Source: Microscilla marina ATCC 23134
GTDB taxonomy: Bacteria; Bacteroidota; Bacteroidia; Cytophagales; Microscillaceae
Direction of reading: 5' to 3'
DNA: 64,000 bases
NCBI RefSeq assembly: GCF_000169175.1
Contig: NZ_AAWS01000012.1
Coordinates: forward strand, 129,001 to 193,000
Of the stretch, positions 46,072 through 54,700 are shown in pieces. Each line of letters opens with the position of its first letter. Within the stretch, counting starts at the first letter, position 1. The notes under the pieces were generated by a model. It did no database searches, was not told where the DNA came from, and was given only the letters and a program-made list of their open reading frames with translations. The position numbers and the translations under genes were made by a program.

Positions 46072-46794
46072 ATGCATATAGATATAATTACTTGTTTGCC
46101 CCGCTTGTTAGACAGCCCCTTTAGTCACTCTATTATGAAAAGAGCACAAGAAAAAGGACTTGCCACTATAGAAGTACACGACCTGCGTGACTACAGTACA
46201 CTTAACCAGCGCCAAACCGATGACTATGCTTTTGGCGGGGGTGCTGGAATGGTAATGATGATAGAACCCATTGACCAGTGCATCAGCCATTTGCAAAGCA
46301 AACGTACTTACGACGAAATTATCTATATGACGCCTGATGGTGAGCCTTTCAATCAAAAAATGGCCAACCAACTTTCTTTGAGCCAAAACTTTATCATATT
46401 ATGCGGGCATTATAAAGGAATCGACGAACGGGTCAGGGAATATTTCATTACTAAAGAAATAAGTTTAGGTGACTATGTAATCTCAGGAGGAGAACTTGCC
46501 GCAGCAGTGGTGACTGACGCCTTGGTGCGGCTGGTACCAGGGGTACTCAACGATGAAACTTCTGCATTGACTGATTCTTTTCAAGACAATTTACTTGCCC
46601 CCCCTGTATATACCCGTCCCGAAGAGTACAAAGGAATGAAAGTGCCAGAGATATTGATGACCGGACACCATGCCAATATTGAAGAGTGGCGTTTGCAAAA
46701 AGCCATAGAACGCACCCAACAACGTCGCCCTGATATACTCAAGGACAGTGGTTGGCTTAAAAAACAATCAGATAGAAGCAACAAGCGCCAATAA
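46072..46794 (+). CDS. trmD: tRNA (guanine-N1)-methyltransferase TrmD
   Basis: A 240-residue SPOUT-class enzyme that methylates G37 of tRNAs, preventing frameshifts. Diagnostic blocks are [18 protein letters not shown] (about 50-67), [16 protein letters not shown] (about 109-124) and [20 protein letters not shown] (about 132-151), which form the SAM-binding knot. It usually sits with rpsP, rimM and rplS, none of which are adjacent here. Confidence 0.97.
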   Translation: MHIDIITCLPRLLDSPFSHSIMKRAQEKGLATIEVHDLRDYSTLNQRQTDDYAFGGGAGMVMMIEPIDQCISHLQSKRTYDEIIYMTPDGEPFNQKMANQLSLSQNFIILCGHYKGIDERVREYFITKEISLGDYVISGGELAAAVVTDALVRLVPGVLNDETSALTDSFQDNLLAPPVYTRPEEYKGMKVPEILMTGHHANIEEWRLQKAIERTQQRRPDILKDSGWLKKQSDRSNKRQ

Positions 46795-47003
46795 ACAGGC
46801 AAAAGAGGAGAGGGGAGGTTTATTGGCATAAACGCTCCTTGTGAATTTATAAACTGGTCAGTGTTTTTGTCAATTGATATTCATAAACTTTGTGGCAGGG
46901 TTTAGTAGTCATTTAATCTAATCAATTATAGCATAGTATATTTGCATTTAGTGATCTTTCATAAATAATTTGAGCCATTAAAGTGTATCTATTGCCCTCA
47001 TTC

Positions 47004-47064
47004 TTCTCAAAAAAAAAGTTTCATAGCTTTGGCTATGCACCGTTTTTTTTGAATCGTCTGAGAA
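47004..47064. terminator. Bidirectional terminator-like hairpin
   Basis: An A8 tract, a near-complementary stem around CATAGC-TTTG-GCTATG (47022-47037), and a T8 tract form a long imperfect hairpin, flanked by TTCTCA and TGAGAA. It lies between trmD and the convergent SiaC-like gene; the rest of the 332-bp gap (46795-47126) shows nothing else. Confidence 0.65.
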
Positions 47065-47126
47065 CAATATATTTTCTTGAATTGGCACAGCTTATTTTTT
47101 CCAAATCACTTAAAAATAAACTTTTG

Positions 47127-47501
47127 TTATACAGGTAAAACGTGAATAGGTAAATTGTTGAAAGTTTCGGCAAGCTCTATGCCTTCTTCTTTGGTATCAG
47201 TGTCAAAATAAAACCACTTTACCATTACCTTGCCTTTATGACTAGTGTGGTAGTCTTGAAGGCATTCAAGGATTTGGTCTATTCTGCGACGAGCACTTGA
47301 ATTTAAGTGACTAAGCTTGAGATTTACAGTTATTTTGCGTCCTTTTTTTCTCAGGTAGCCATCTAACCAGTCGTATACTGGTTTAAAAAAGGCAACATCA
47401 TACTCTTGATAATACTCCCCGTCGAGCGTCAACTCTCCGGTTTGGTCGTTGAAATACACCGTAGGCGAGCAGGCATATCCTTTGATTGATAAATCATTCA
47501 T
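47127..47501 (-). CDS. SiaC-family regulatory phosphoprotein (DUF1987)
   Basis: A 124-residue protein from the ATG at 47501; a TTG seven codons earlier is less likely. The sequence follows the DUF1987 pattern: SPTVYFNDQTGELTLDGEYY, FFKPVYDWLDGYL, LNSSARRRIDQILECL and VKWFYFDTDTKEEG. In Pseudomonas SiaC is phosphorylated by SiaB and dephosphorylated by the PP2C phosphatase SiaA. The Ser/Thr in the LNSSARR block would be the phosphosite by analogy. SpoIIE-type phosphatases in this window (28.6-33 kb) are conceivable partners, unproven. Confidence 0.85.
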   Translation of the reverse strand: MNDLSIKGYACSPTVYFNDQTGELTLDGEYYQEYDVAFFKPVYDWLDGYLRKKGRKITVNLKLSHLNSSARRRIDQILECLQDYHTSHKGKVMVKWFYFDTDTKEEGIELAETFNNLPIHVLPV

Positions 47502-47585
47502 GTTGGTTTTATTAGGTTGCAATAGGGCTGGCGTTGCCCCTGGGTTTACTCAATATTATGTTTCTTAGTAATTGATACTTGTCTA

Positions 47586-47819
47586 AGGAACATGTTCAAA
47601 ATAAGTGTCGAGATTGAGGGCGTATACTCGAGGCTGGCTGAGGCACTTTTTGCAGTCGTAGCCATAGCTACGGCGAAAACCGATGGCTGCAGCCCTGCTG
47701 CGCCGAGCTCTGCCAAAGGCTAAAAGTAACGAAAGTCAGTAAAGAGGATATGTTCTAAACCAGACAGTTATTGTTGAGGGCTATGCCCGAAATCCCGTTT
47801 ACGGGGCGATCACGTTCCT
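47586..47819. mobile_element. Non-autonomous repeat element, copy 1 (234 bp)
   Basis: The ends are imperfect 12-bp inverted repeats (AGGAACATGTTC and, at the right end, GATCACGTTCCT). The left 55 bp and right 48 bp closely match the copy at 54701-54971, as does TAACGAAAGTCAGTAAAG in the middle; the remaining interior differs. It has small internal hairpins such as CCCGT-TT-ACGGG near the right end and no ORF. It ends 36 bp past the stop codon of the minus-strand methionine sulfoxide reductase gene. Confidence 0.7.
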
Positions 47820-47854
47820 AAAAGAAATAGTAACTCAGGAGGCGCGAAGTAATG

Positions 47855-48337
47855 CTATATAAATGTTGCTACCACTTCCATGAGTTTTTCAAGCCCTTGT
47901 TGGTCTACCTCACTAAAGTCATTGACCTGGTCGCTGTCTACATCCAAGACCATTTTAACTTCACCATTTTGCATGACTGGTACTACAATTTCTGATCTTG
48001 AATTTGAACTGCAGGCAATGTGGCCAGGAAACTTTTCGACATCTTCTACAATGACCGTTTGTTTACGGGTATAACTTGCGCCACAAACTCCTTTATCAAA
48101 GTGAATACGTGTACACGCTATAGGACCTTGAAAGGGACCCAAAACCAGTTGGTTTTCTTTGACGAAGTAAAATCCTACCCAAAAAAAACCAAAAGTTTGC
48201 TTTAGAGCCGCCACTGTATTCGATAAATTGGCAATCAAATCTGATTCTCCTGAGGTCAAAGCTTTTACCTGAGGAATCAGGCTTTTGTAAAGTTCAGCCC
48301 TGTCTTGGGTAGTAGGAATAATGAGTGTTTCTGCCAT
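47855..48337 (-). CDS. msrC: Free methionine-(R)-sulfoxide reductase, GAF type
   Basis: A 160-residue single GAF-domain enzyme that reduces free Met-R-SO. Conserved parts: FGFFWVGFYFVKENQLVLGP (about 49-68), the Cys pair in IACTRIHFDKGVCGASY (about 73-89), and the third Cys in HIACSSNSRSEIVVPV (about 106-121). The final block is VLDVDSDQVNDFSEVDQ. It is a repair enzyme for oxidised methionine, using thioredoxin as reductant. It is separate from the SiaC-like gene by a repeat element. Confidence 0.9.
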   Translation of the reverse strand: MAETLIIPTTQDRAELYKSLIPQVKALTSGESDLIANLSNTVAALKQTFGFFWVGFYFVKENQLVLGPFQGPIACTRIHFDKGVCGASYTRKQTVIVEDVEKFPGHIACSSNSRSEIVVPVMQNGEVKMVLDVDSDQVNDFSEVDQQGLEKLMEVVATFI

Positions 48338-48729
48338 AATTTGTATGGTGAGGTGTAATTGTACAAAATTAAGAATAAAATAATTAAGAAAGTAGTGGCC
48401 TTTTGTAAATATTTTGTTTCTATATTTGAAATAATATTCGTTAAAACAGCTTTCAAAGCAATAATACTACTAAGAACCAAACACTTACAACAGCAATAAA
48501 AAATAATGATTGTAGTGTTTTTTATGTAAACCTCCATTTGTTGAATTTCTTCCACGCCGGAAGCCTCAATTTTGACCAATATATTACAATAGGCATCGAC
48601 AGACAAACAAGTTCAAACAATCTTTTGTTATTTTTGCGGTTCAATTGAAACTTTTATTCAGTTTTTAAGTTAACTAGAATGACTGGTCTAATTGACGTGA
48701 GTTGAGTAGCACAGTAAAAGAAAAAAACA
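48338..48729. other. Divergent intergenic region before the TetR gene
   Basis: These 392 bp separate the reductase (minus) from tetR (plus). A minus-strand 109-codon frame here overlaps the reductase start and looks spurious. A TetR operator candidate lies at 48669-48696. Confidence 0.4.
48669..48696. promoter_or_regulatory. TetR operator candidate, own promoter
   Basis: An imperfect palindrome with arms matching at 8 of 11 positions, centred on GACTGGTC. The core GACTGGTCTA is identical to that in the perfect palindrome upstream of the SDR gene. It lies 34 bp before the tetR ATG, fitting autorepression. Confidence 0.6.
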
Positions 48730-49317
48730 ATGAATATAAAGCACGATAAACAGGCAATACTGAAAAAAGGTGAAAATATTTTAAGACGACAAGGGTACCA
48801 CAATACAGGCATTAACCAAATACTCAAAGAGTGTAATATACCCAAAGGCTCGTTTTATAATTTTTTTACCAGCAAAGAAGCTTTTGGCCAGGAGGTTTTA
48901 CAATACTATAGTAATAACAATTATGAGTTGGTCAAAGGTTTTTTGCAGGGTGCTGATAAATCGCCCTTGCAAAGGCTGAAAAACCTATATACCGGGTTGA
49001 CCGAATTTAACAAAAACGAAGCATATAAATGTGGTTGCCTTGCCAATAACCTGGTACTGGAAATGGCAGGATTGAATGAGCGTTTTAGAAAATTGCTCAA
49101 TGCCGAATATGCCAAGGTATTGGCACTGATTGCTGGCTGTATAAGCGAAGCGCAGCAACAACAACAGGTAAGAAACGACTACCCAGCCGAAGCATTGGCT
49201 GAATATATTCACAGTCATTTTGTGGGTGTCTTGTCGAGGCTCAAGGCCACCCAAACCGACCAACCTTTTGAGTTGTTTTATAAAATGACTTTTGAGTATT
49301 TGACTCAAAACAAATAA
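48730..49317 (+). CDS. TetR/AcrR-family transcriptional regulator
   Basis: A 195-residue regulator. The N-terminal helix-turn-helix has ILRRQGYHNTGINQILKECN and IPKGSFYNFFTSKEAFGQEV (about 15-55), with the conserved FYNFF in the recognition region. The helical C-terminal ligand domain contains YKCGCLANNLVLEMAG. The pattern KGSFYNFFxSKE is common in regulators of reductase or dehydrogenase genes. The SDR gene follows 127 bp downstream, and matching palindromes precede both genes, so it probably represses both. Confidence 0.92.
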   Translation: MNIKHDKQAILKKGENILRRQGYHNTGINQILKECNIPKGSFYNFFTSKEAFGQEVLQYYSNNNYELVKGFLQGADKSPLQRLKNLYTGLTEFNKNEAYKCGCLANNLVLEMAGLNERFRKLLNAEYAKVLALIAGCISEAQQQQQVRNDYPAEALAEYIHSHFVGVLSRLKATQTDQPFELFYKMTFEYLTQNK

Positions 49318-49359
49318 TGAGTACTAACTTTCTGTTAATCAGGGAGTTGTTTTTTTGAA

Positions 49360-49387
49360 TTTAAATAGACAGACTGGTCTATTTAAA
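49360..49387. promoter_or_regulatory. TetR operator candidate upstream of the SDR gene
   Basis: A perfect inverted repeat: TTTAAATAGAC (49360-49370), a 6-base spacer AGACTG, and the exact complement GTCTATTTAAA (49377-49387). It shares GACTGGTCTA with the site before tetR and lies 57 bp from the SDR ATG. Confidence 0.7.
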
Positions 49388-49444
49388 ATGTTAAATATTT
49401 AGAACTCACCACTTGAGTTCGTTACACCAATAACAAACAAAACA

Positions 49445-50206
49445 ATGAGTAAATTAGAAGGAAAAGTAGCCATCATTACTGGAGCAACCAGTGGAATGGG
49501 TTTAGCCACAGCAAAACTATTTTTGGCAGAAGGAGCCAAGGTAGTAGTGACTGGACGCAGTGACGAAAAATTAAAAGCTACGAATGAGGAGTTGGCAAAA
49601 ATACACGCAAATCATTTTTTAACCATCAAAGCAGATGCCGCTGATGTAACATCCAACAAAAAAGTATTCGAAGCTGCTCAAGACAAATTTGGCAAAGTAG
49701 ATATTTTGTTTGCCAATGCTGGAGTAGGGCGTTTTATGCCTTTAAGCGACGTGACCGAAGCAATGTACGATGAGGTAATGAACACCAACCTCAAAGGGCC
49801 TTTCTTTTTGGTACAAGCAGGTTTGCCTTATTTCAACGAAGGGGCAAGTATTATTTTGAATACGTCGGTGTCTAACCAAATGGGGATGCCCGGAGCCAGT
49901 GCTTATGCGGCGAGTAAGGCTGGTTTGCGTTTGTTGGCCAGGGTATTTGCGGCAGAACTTTCGGCACACAAGATCAGGGTAAATGCCATTAGCCCTGGAC
50001 CCATTGACACACCTATTTGGGGAAAAACTGGTTTGCCTGAAGAGGCAGTCCAGGAAATGGGAGCAGGCATTGCCAGCCAGGTAGCATTGGGGCGTTTTGG
50101 CACCTCCGAAGAAATCGCAAAATCGGTCTTGTTCCTTGCCTCACAAGATGCTTCGTTTGTAACTGGCATTGAGCTAGAGGTAGATGGCGGAATGAGCCAG
50201 GTATAG
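49445..50206 (+). CDS. Short-chain dehydrogenase/reductase
   Basis: A 253-residue classical SDR. It has the cofactor motif ITGATSGMGLATAKLF (about 11-26), FANAGVG (about 87), and the Ser-Tyr-Lys triad in NTSVSNQMGMPGASAYAASK (Tyr about 153, Lys about 157). The C-terminal segment SFVTGIELEVDGGMSQV is typical. The Arg in VVTGRSDEKL suggests NADP preference (inference). Substrate unknown. Likely controlled by the upstream TetR protein. Confidence 0.93.
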   Translation: MSKLEGKVAIITGATSGMGLATAKLFLAEGAKVVVTGRSDEKLKATNEELAKIHANHFLTIKADAADVTSNKKVFEAAQDKFGKVDILFANAGVGRFMPLSDVTEAMYDEVMNTNLKGPFFLVQAGLPYFNEGASIILNTSVSNQMGMPGASAYAASKAGLRLLARVFAAELSAHKIRVNAISPGPIDTPIWGKTGLPEEAVQEMGAGIASQVALGRFGTSEEIAKSVLFLASQDASFVTGIELEVDGGMSQV

Positions 50207-50362
50207 GGTCGTTGAACGAGCGTCAGGGCATTCTTAGTAAGTATACTGGAGACTAAATTACTTATACATTAGCTCGCTGAGCCCTGAAGATAAGTTTGGA
50301 GTTGTAAACCGAACTTGTCTTTGGGGTTCAGTCTTTTCGGCTAATTTTAAATAAGCTCTTAA

Positions 50363-50395
50363 AACCCTCTTGTTTTTTCAAAAAACAAAGGGGGT
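50363..50395 (-). terminator. Hairpin between convergent SDR and methyltransferase genes
   Basis: TTGTTTTTT and AAAAAACAA pair around a single C, extended by CCCTC/GGGGG on the outside. On the minus strand it lies 7 bp past the methyltransferase stop and is followed by TTTTAAGAG. Confidence 0.55.
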
Positions 50396-50401
50396 GTATT
50401 G

Positions 50402-51232
50402 TTACTTTTTTGAGTCAGGGGCTGAGGTACGCGTAGCCTTGATTGAGAACAAGTGGGGTACTTTATCTCCCCAGCCTTTTACCTGCCACCATCCACTGCC
50501 AGGGGTAGTTTCCTGCATATTGGCAAAGCAATTATAAGGGTAATAAGCCCGTTCATTCAAAAAATCAATTTTTAATCCATTGTCAATCAGTGCATTGACC
50601 ACCTCGCTAATACTATGTCCCCAGGTGTACTCCGTGTGTTTGAGTGGAGCAGTTTCGTCGGCATAAGTACCCGTGATAGCTTCGTGATCGGGTTGTTGGG
50701 TGTTAAAGTAGCTATATTGTACCTGAGTAGTTTCAGGGTCAAGGGTCATTAATAAAGGGTGGGTTTCTGCGATATAAAAAAAGCCTCCGGGCTTGAGCCT
50801 TTCGGCAATGGTGCGTGCCCACAGTTGCAAGTCGGGCAGCCAGCATATTACCCCATACGAGGTATACACAATGTCAAACTTCTGGTCTACTTTGCCTTCC
50901 AGCTCTAGTACATTGCCACAAACAAATTGTGCCGGAAGCTCAAGTTCTTCACTCAACTGTTGGGCAGTACGTATCGCTTCCGGAGCAAAGTCTACCCCAG
51001 TAACGGTGGCTCCCAAGTGTGCCCATGACAGGGTGTCAAGCCCAAAATGGCATTGCAAATGCAAAAGTGATTTGCCTTGTACATTGCCTACTTCAACTAG
51101 TTCTATAGCATTCAAGCTGTTTTTGGTTTGCTTGAATGTGTCTACATCATAAAAGTTTGACTTGACATGAAAAGGCGTTTTGTCATCCCACATTTGTCGG
51201 TTGGCCTCAAGGTAATCTGATTGCTTGTCCAT
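50402..51232 (-). CDS. Class I SAM-dependent methyltransferase
   Basis: A 276-residue methyltransferase. The start DYLEANRQMWDDKTPFHVKS resembles SmtA/Mg-protoporphyrin-type small-molecule methyltransferases. Motif I is degenerate (LLHLQCHFGLDTLSWA, about 56-71, with Gln-Cys-His in place of the usual Gly-rich D-x-G-x-G), then GATVTGVDFAPEAI, FDIVYTSYGVICWLPDL (motif IV), and LKPGGFFYIAETHPL. This Q-C-H-F-G-L-D variant is a recognised subgroup. Substrate not identifiable. Confidence 0.85.
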   Translation of the reverse strand: MDKQSDYLEANRQMWDDKTPFHVKSNFYDVDTFKQTKNSLNAIELVEVGNVQGKSLLHLQCHFGLDTLSWAHLGATVTGVDFAPEAIRTAQQLSEELELPAQFVCGNVLELEGKVDQKFDIVYTSYGVICWLPDLQLWARTIAERLKPGGFFYIAETHPLLMTLDPETTQVQYSYFNTQQPDHEAITGTYADETAPLKHTEYTWGHSISEVVNALIDNGLKIDFLNERAYYPYNCFANMQETTPGSGWWQVKGWGDKVPHLFSIKATRTSAPDSKK

Positions 51233-51367
51233 TTGCCAAAAATACTATTAAATAAGCCGAAGACAAAATCAGATTTTACCTCTTTGAGTAATTTTTGGGG
51301 CAAGTGCCTCGTTTGGATTGGGCAAATGCTCCATCATCAAGCTTGACTAAACTTACTTGGGAGTAAG

Positions 51368-51451
51368 TCAGAAAATTAAACTGAGTAACACACCTGACAG
51401 TAAAATAGTGCCTATGAGCAATATTTCCAGGCTCGATAAATTTCTCTTCAT
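51368..51451 (-). CDS. Possible 27-residue single-span membrane peptide
   Basis: A short frame beginning MKRNLSSLEILLIGTILLSG ends TGA after VLLSLIF. Its basic N terminus and a 20-residue hydrophobic segment resemble small bacterial membrane peptides. It lies alone in a 356-bp gap (51233-51588) with no recognisable ribosome site, so it is only a candidate. Nothing else was seen in the gap. Confidence 0.25.
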   Translation of the reverse strand: MKRNLSSLEILLIGTILLSGVLLSLIF

Positions 51452-51588
51452 AACAAAAGTTTTGGAAAAGTTGGAAATCTTGTAAATATATTATAAAAAA
51501 GCTATGATAAATATCATTTTATATTGAAAACATTTTATTTGAATCATTGGTTTTAAAAGGCGTATATTAACTCTGAAATCTCGCCATT

Positions 51589-51825
51589 ATGAAAAAAGGA
51601 GTGCTTATTCCCATTATTATTACTACAGTATATTTATTGATATATACGCTTACCCCTCATTTACCTATTTCGGCTAAAATCATCATTGCCTTATTTGTAT
51701 TTTCTCCTTTTCTGATAATTTGGATGATATTGAGCATACTTATCAAAGGAGAACCCAGCAAAAAAAAGTTCTCTGATGGGCATTGGTATGAAGATGTAAA
51801 CAAAGTTTATTCGCGAGATGCCTGA
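51589..51825 (+). CDS. Small two-span membrane protein, hypothetical
   Basis: A 78-residue protein with two hydrophobic helices (about 5-22 and 29-52) and a polar charged tail (GEPSKKKFSDGHWYEDVNKV). No known family is recognised. It precedes the Crp-type regulator by 76 bp on the same strand, but nothing links them functionally. The ATG at 51589 follows an AT-rich leader. Confidence 0.6.
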   Translation: MKKGVLIPIIITTVYLLIYTLTPHLPISAKIIIALFVFSPFLIIWMILSILIKGEPSKKKFSDGHWYEDVNKVYSRDA

Positions 51826-51901
51826 TTTTTTTTATGGAAAGCAACCATTTGTACTTGTCTGCTTGTATAGCTTGTACCCGATTGACAATCTATAACTACA
51901 A

Positions 51902-52585
51902 ATGTATATGAAAAATGTATGGTTTTTAGAAAACGTTAACTTATTTAACTTGTTATGCCCTCATAGGATAAAAGCTTATAAAAAAGAGCATAGTTTTGAG
52001 CAGTACAACAAAAATGATTTTGTGTACCTTGATCAAGACCAGGCAGACAAGGTATACCTGATTATCAAAGGAAAAGTTAAGATTTCTTCTTATACCGAAG
52101 ATGGTGAAGAGATAGTAAAAGCTATTTTAACAAAAGGAGAAGTTTTTGGCGAGTTGGCAGCTTTGGGTGAAAGCCACCGAAATGATTACGCTCAGGCGGT
52201 AGCTGCTACCACTATCTGTGCTGTAGATACGCAAACCTTGCAAACCCTTCTCAAAAATCAACAAGAGTTTAGCCTTAACATTTATAAACTGGTGGGCTGG
52301 CGCATAAAAAAACTAGAGCACCGTTTGTCGTTGCTCATGTTTAAAGATGCTCGCACCCGTTTGATCGAGTTTTTGAAAAACCTGGGTAGCGAACAAGGCG
52401 AAGCCAAAGGCAATACGATCGAGATTAATCATTTGCTTACCCAAAAAGACATTGCCGACTTGATTGGCGTATCACGCCCTACGCTTAATTCACTACTCAA
52501 TGAGTTGAAAAGTGAAGGAATGGTAGATTTTCAGCGAAAAGTCATCAGGTTATACAAAAATAAACTGGAACTGTTAGCCAGCTAA
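51902..52585 (+). CDS. Crp/Fnr-family transcriptional regulator
   Basis: A 227-residue regulator. The N-terminal cyclic-nucleotide-binding-like beta-roll has KVYLIIKGKVKISSYTEDGE and LTKGEVFGELAALGE (about 70-95). A dimer helix follows, then a winged HTH with LTQKDIADLIGVSRPTLNSL (about 180-199) as recognition element. It lacks the Cys cluster of Fnr. The RPTL motif is typical of Crp-like proteins. Target genes unknown. It ends at a strong terminator. An ATG at 51908 is an alternative start. Confidence 0.92.
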   Translation: MYMKNVWFLENVNLFNLLCPHRIKAYKKEHSFEQYNKNDFVYLDQDQADKVYLIIKGKVKISSYTEDGEEIVKAILTKGEVFGELAALGESHRNDYAQAVAATTICAVDTQTLQTLLKNQQEFSLNIYKLVGWRIKKLEHRLSLLMFKDARTRLIEFLKNLGSEQGEAKGNTIEINHLLTQKDIADLIGVSRPTLNSLLNELKSEGMVDFQRKVIRLYKNKLELLAS

Positions 52586-52697
52586 CAGTTGGTGTGTTTA
52601 ATAATGCTTGTTTTGCAATACCAGAGTCTAAGGCTCTGTGTATCGCTGATTGCAAGTGAATACTCCGATTGGTGATCGGGTAAATTTTCAAGTTGTC

Positions 52698-52734
52698 ATC
52701 AATGGAAGCATGGTGTGCTTCCATTGATTTTTTT
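52698..52734 (+). terminator. Strong intrinsic terminator
   Basis: ATCAATGGAAGCA (52698-52710) pairs perfectly with TGCTTCCATTGAT around a 5-base loop and ends in T7. It serves the Crp-like gene and sits before the convergent peptidase stop. Confidence 0.95.
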
Positions 52735-52744
52735 ACCATTTATG

Positions 52745-53704
52745 CTACTTCATTTTCAGTCTTGTAGGGGTATCTTTACCTGCTACAATACTACGTACAC
52801 CCAGTGCTACAGCTTTTATCATATCGGTTAGGTTTTCAATATCAAGTGTGTCTACTTCATCGCTTACCTGATGGTAGTGCTTATCATTGGCAATATCCAC
52901 TGATGAAATGGTGTGTGCCGGAATACCGTGGCGTGCCAAGGCATAATTGTCTGAGCGTTGAAATAAATTATACTTTTTGTACGGGTCGGGGTGAAAGGTA
53001 AAACCAGTGCCCTGAGCATTTTCTTGTAAAATTTTGCCCAGGTTCGAGTAGCTATAACCAGTAATAAAAGCACCTTTGCGTCCAAACTTAGAGGCTTTGC
53101 CCACCATTTCTATATTAATCCCTGCTACAATTTTAGCCAATTGCGATTTTTTGAGTTGTTTGCCAAAATAAGTAGAACCCACCAAACCTATTTCTTCGGC
53201 AGTAAAAGCCACAAACATCAAAGTACGTTGGTTATTACCTTGTTTATTGAAGTAGTGTGCCAGTGAAATCACTGCGGTAACCCCCGACGCATCATCGTCA
53301 GCCCCATTATAAATAGAATCCTCTTTGGCTCCTTTACGAACTCCCAAGTGATCATAATGCGCCGAAAATACCACGATTTCTTCCCTGGTTTTTTTGTTTT
53401 TACTTTTACCTGGTATCACTCCCAACACATTGAGCATGTTTAATCCTTGGTGGGTAAACTTTTGGTAATAGTTTTTGAACCCTGGTAGTGGCTTTACCCC
53501 AGCCTTGGTAAATTCCTGGGCAATAAAAGCTGCGGCTTTTTTTTCTCCTTTGGTGCCTGCCTTTCTGCCCATCATATCGTCAGCAGCCAAGTTTGAGATG
53601 ATGATTTTGACTTGTTTTTGCTTAATTTTTTGCGCTTGTGCACAAGAACATAACCCACAAAAAACCAGCAGGTAGGCTATTTTAGATTGTAGTAAATTTT
53701 TCAT
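52745..53704 (-). CDS. M28-family zinc aminopeptidase, exported
   Basis: A 319-residue metallopeptidase. The N terminus has a hydrophobic signal (SKIAYLLVFCGLCSCAQAQ), possibly a lipobox (LCSC). Zinc ligands: His in FSAHYDHLG (about 112), Asp in NGADDDASGV (about 129), Glu pair in FTAEEIGLVGS (about 165), an acidic residue in INIEMVG, and His in DKHYHQVSDEVDTL (about 270). It probably removes N-terminal residues from peptides in the periplasm or outside the cell. Confidence 0.92.
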   Translation of the reverse strand: MKNLLQSKIAYLLVFCGLCSCAQAQKIKQKQVKIIISNLAADDMMGRKAGTKGEKKAAAFIAQEFTKAGVKPLPGFKNYYQKFTHQGLNMLNVLGVIPGKSKNKKTREEIVVFSAHYDHLGVRKGAKEDSIYNGADDDASGVTAVISLAHYFNKQGNNQRTLMFVAFTAEEIGLVGSTYFGKQLKKSQLAKIVAGINIEMVGKASKFGRKGAFITGYSYSNLGKILQENAQGTGFTFHPDPYKKYNLFQRSDNYALARHGIPAHTISSVDIANDKHYHQVSDEVDTLDIENLTDMIKAVALGVRSIVAGKDTPTRLKMK

Positions 53705-53799
53705 TGTATATCAATTATATGTACAAGGTTTCAAATGACAAGTTCCCGGTTTTTGATCGAATGTGCAAATCAAAAAATACCTGTTACTAGGAACAATTC

Positions 53800-54618
53800 T
53801 TACTTCCGGCTATTTACAAAATAGGCAAAACTGTCTCGGTTGCTAGGGAATTTAAAAAAGCGTTTAAGGCTCATGTAGTTCTTTTTGTCTACCGCATAGT
53901 CATAAGCAAACTTAGCAATTCTTAGCGAAGCATTTTCATAGTGAAATAACCGCAAAACACCCCGTATTTGTTTTACACTGAGACAGCGGTATTGTTGAAT
54001 CACTCTTTTGGCGGTAGCCTCCTTCATGTCGTTGGTGTATATTCGCCTGACTTTTCTACGCATAGCCTTGTATTCTGCCTCGCTAATGGCGGACAAACAA
54101 GGAGTATGGGTAATATTGGTGGGGTTAGTGTTGTTGTTATTATTGTTGGTAGAGTTGTTATTGTTTGAGTGGTTGTTGTTGCCTCCGCTTTGTCGTTGTT
54201 TGCGGGCAAATTGCAAAAATGCATTGGTGGCTTCGTTGGTTTGGAGTATTTGGGTGGCTTGCCCATAGTGTAACAAATCGTATACATGAGGTGCTGCTTG
54301 TTTTAGAAAATTCAATCGGTTATTTTCATCTTTTAGCAAACTCCCCAACTTCATTATTTGCGCCACTGCCAAGCAATTATCTTTGAGTACCTCTTGAGCT
54401 ATCAGCATTTTTTGTGCCTCATCGGGCGTATTGAACACCTGCCGGGCAAGCGGAATAAATATCGCTTCTGACATAGGTAAGTCACAGTTGCGTTTGCCTT
54501 TGTATCCGTTATAATCAGGGTAGTTTAAGTCAGGAAACTTCAATGAATCGGTTTGAGCAAAGCTCGCTTGTTGCCAAACCAGGCAAATCAAGCATACAAT
54601 CAATAGTTTTAGGTTCAT
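53800..54618 (-). CDS. DUF4476 secreted protein (two repeats, Asn-rich linker)
   Basis: A 272-residue protein from the ATG at 54618, which begins signal peptide MNLKLLIVCLICLVWQQASFAQ; a longer frame to 54738 would run into a repeat element and is rejected. Two DUF4476-type helical units (about 45-135 and 180-272) are separated by a low-complexity Asn/Ser/Thr linker (NNNHSNNNNSTNNNNNNTNP). The C-terminal unit has the family ending SLRIAKFAYDYAVDKKNYMS, then FFKFPSNRDSFAYFV. Function unknown. First of three tandem relatives. Confidence 0.8.
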   Translation of the reverse strand: MNLKLLIVCLICLVWQQASFAQTDSLKFPDLNYPDYNGYKGKRNCDLPMSEAIFIPLARQVFNTPDEAQKMLIAQEVLKDNCLAVAQIMKLGSLLKDENNRLNFLKQAAPHVYDLLHYGQATQILQTNEATNAFLQFARKQRQSGGNNNHSNNNNSTNNNNNNTNPTNITHTPCLSAISEAEYKAMRRKVRRIYTNDMKEATAKRVIQQYRCLSVKQIRGVLRLFHYENASLRIAKFAYDYAVDKKNYMSLKRFFKFPSNRDSFAYFVNSRK

Positions 54619-54700
54619 AATATTTCGGTATAATAAATAAGCAAACCATAGTTGGGCTATAACTATGGTTCGATAAATATACAATAAGTGTTGTTTGTTT

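Noticed and set aside
48277-48606. 109-codon minus-strand frame upstream of the methionine sulfoxide reductase
   Set aside because: It overlaps the reductase start by about 60 bp and its translation looks like random AT-rich sequence.
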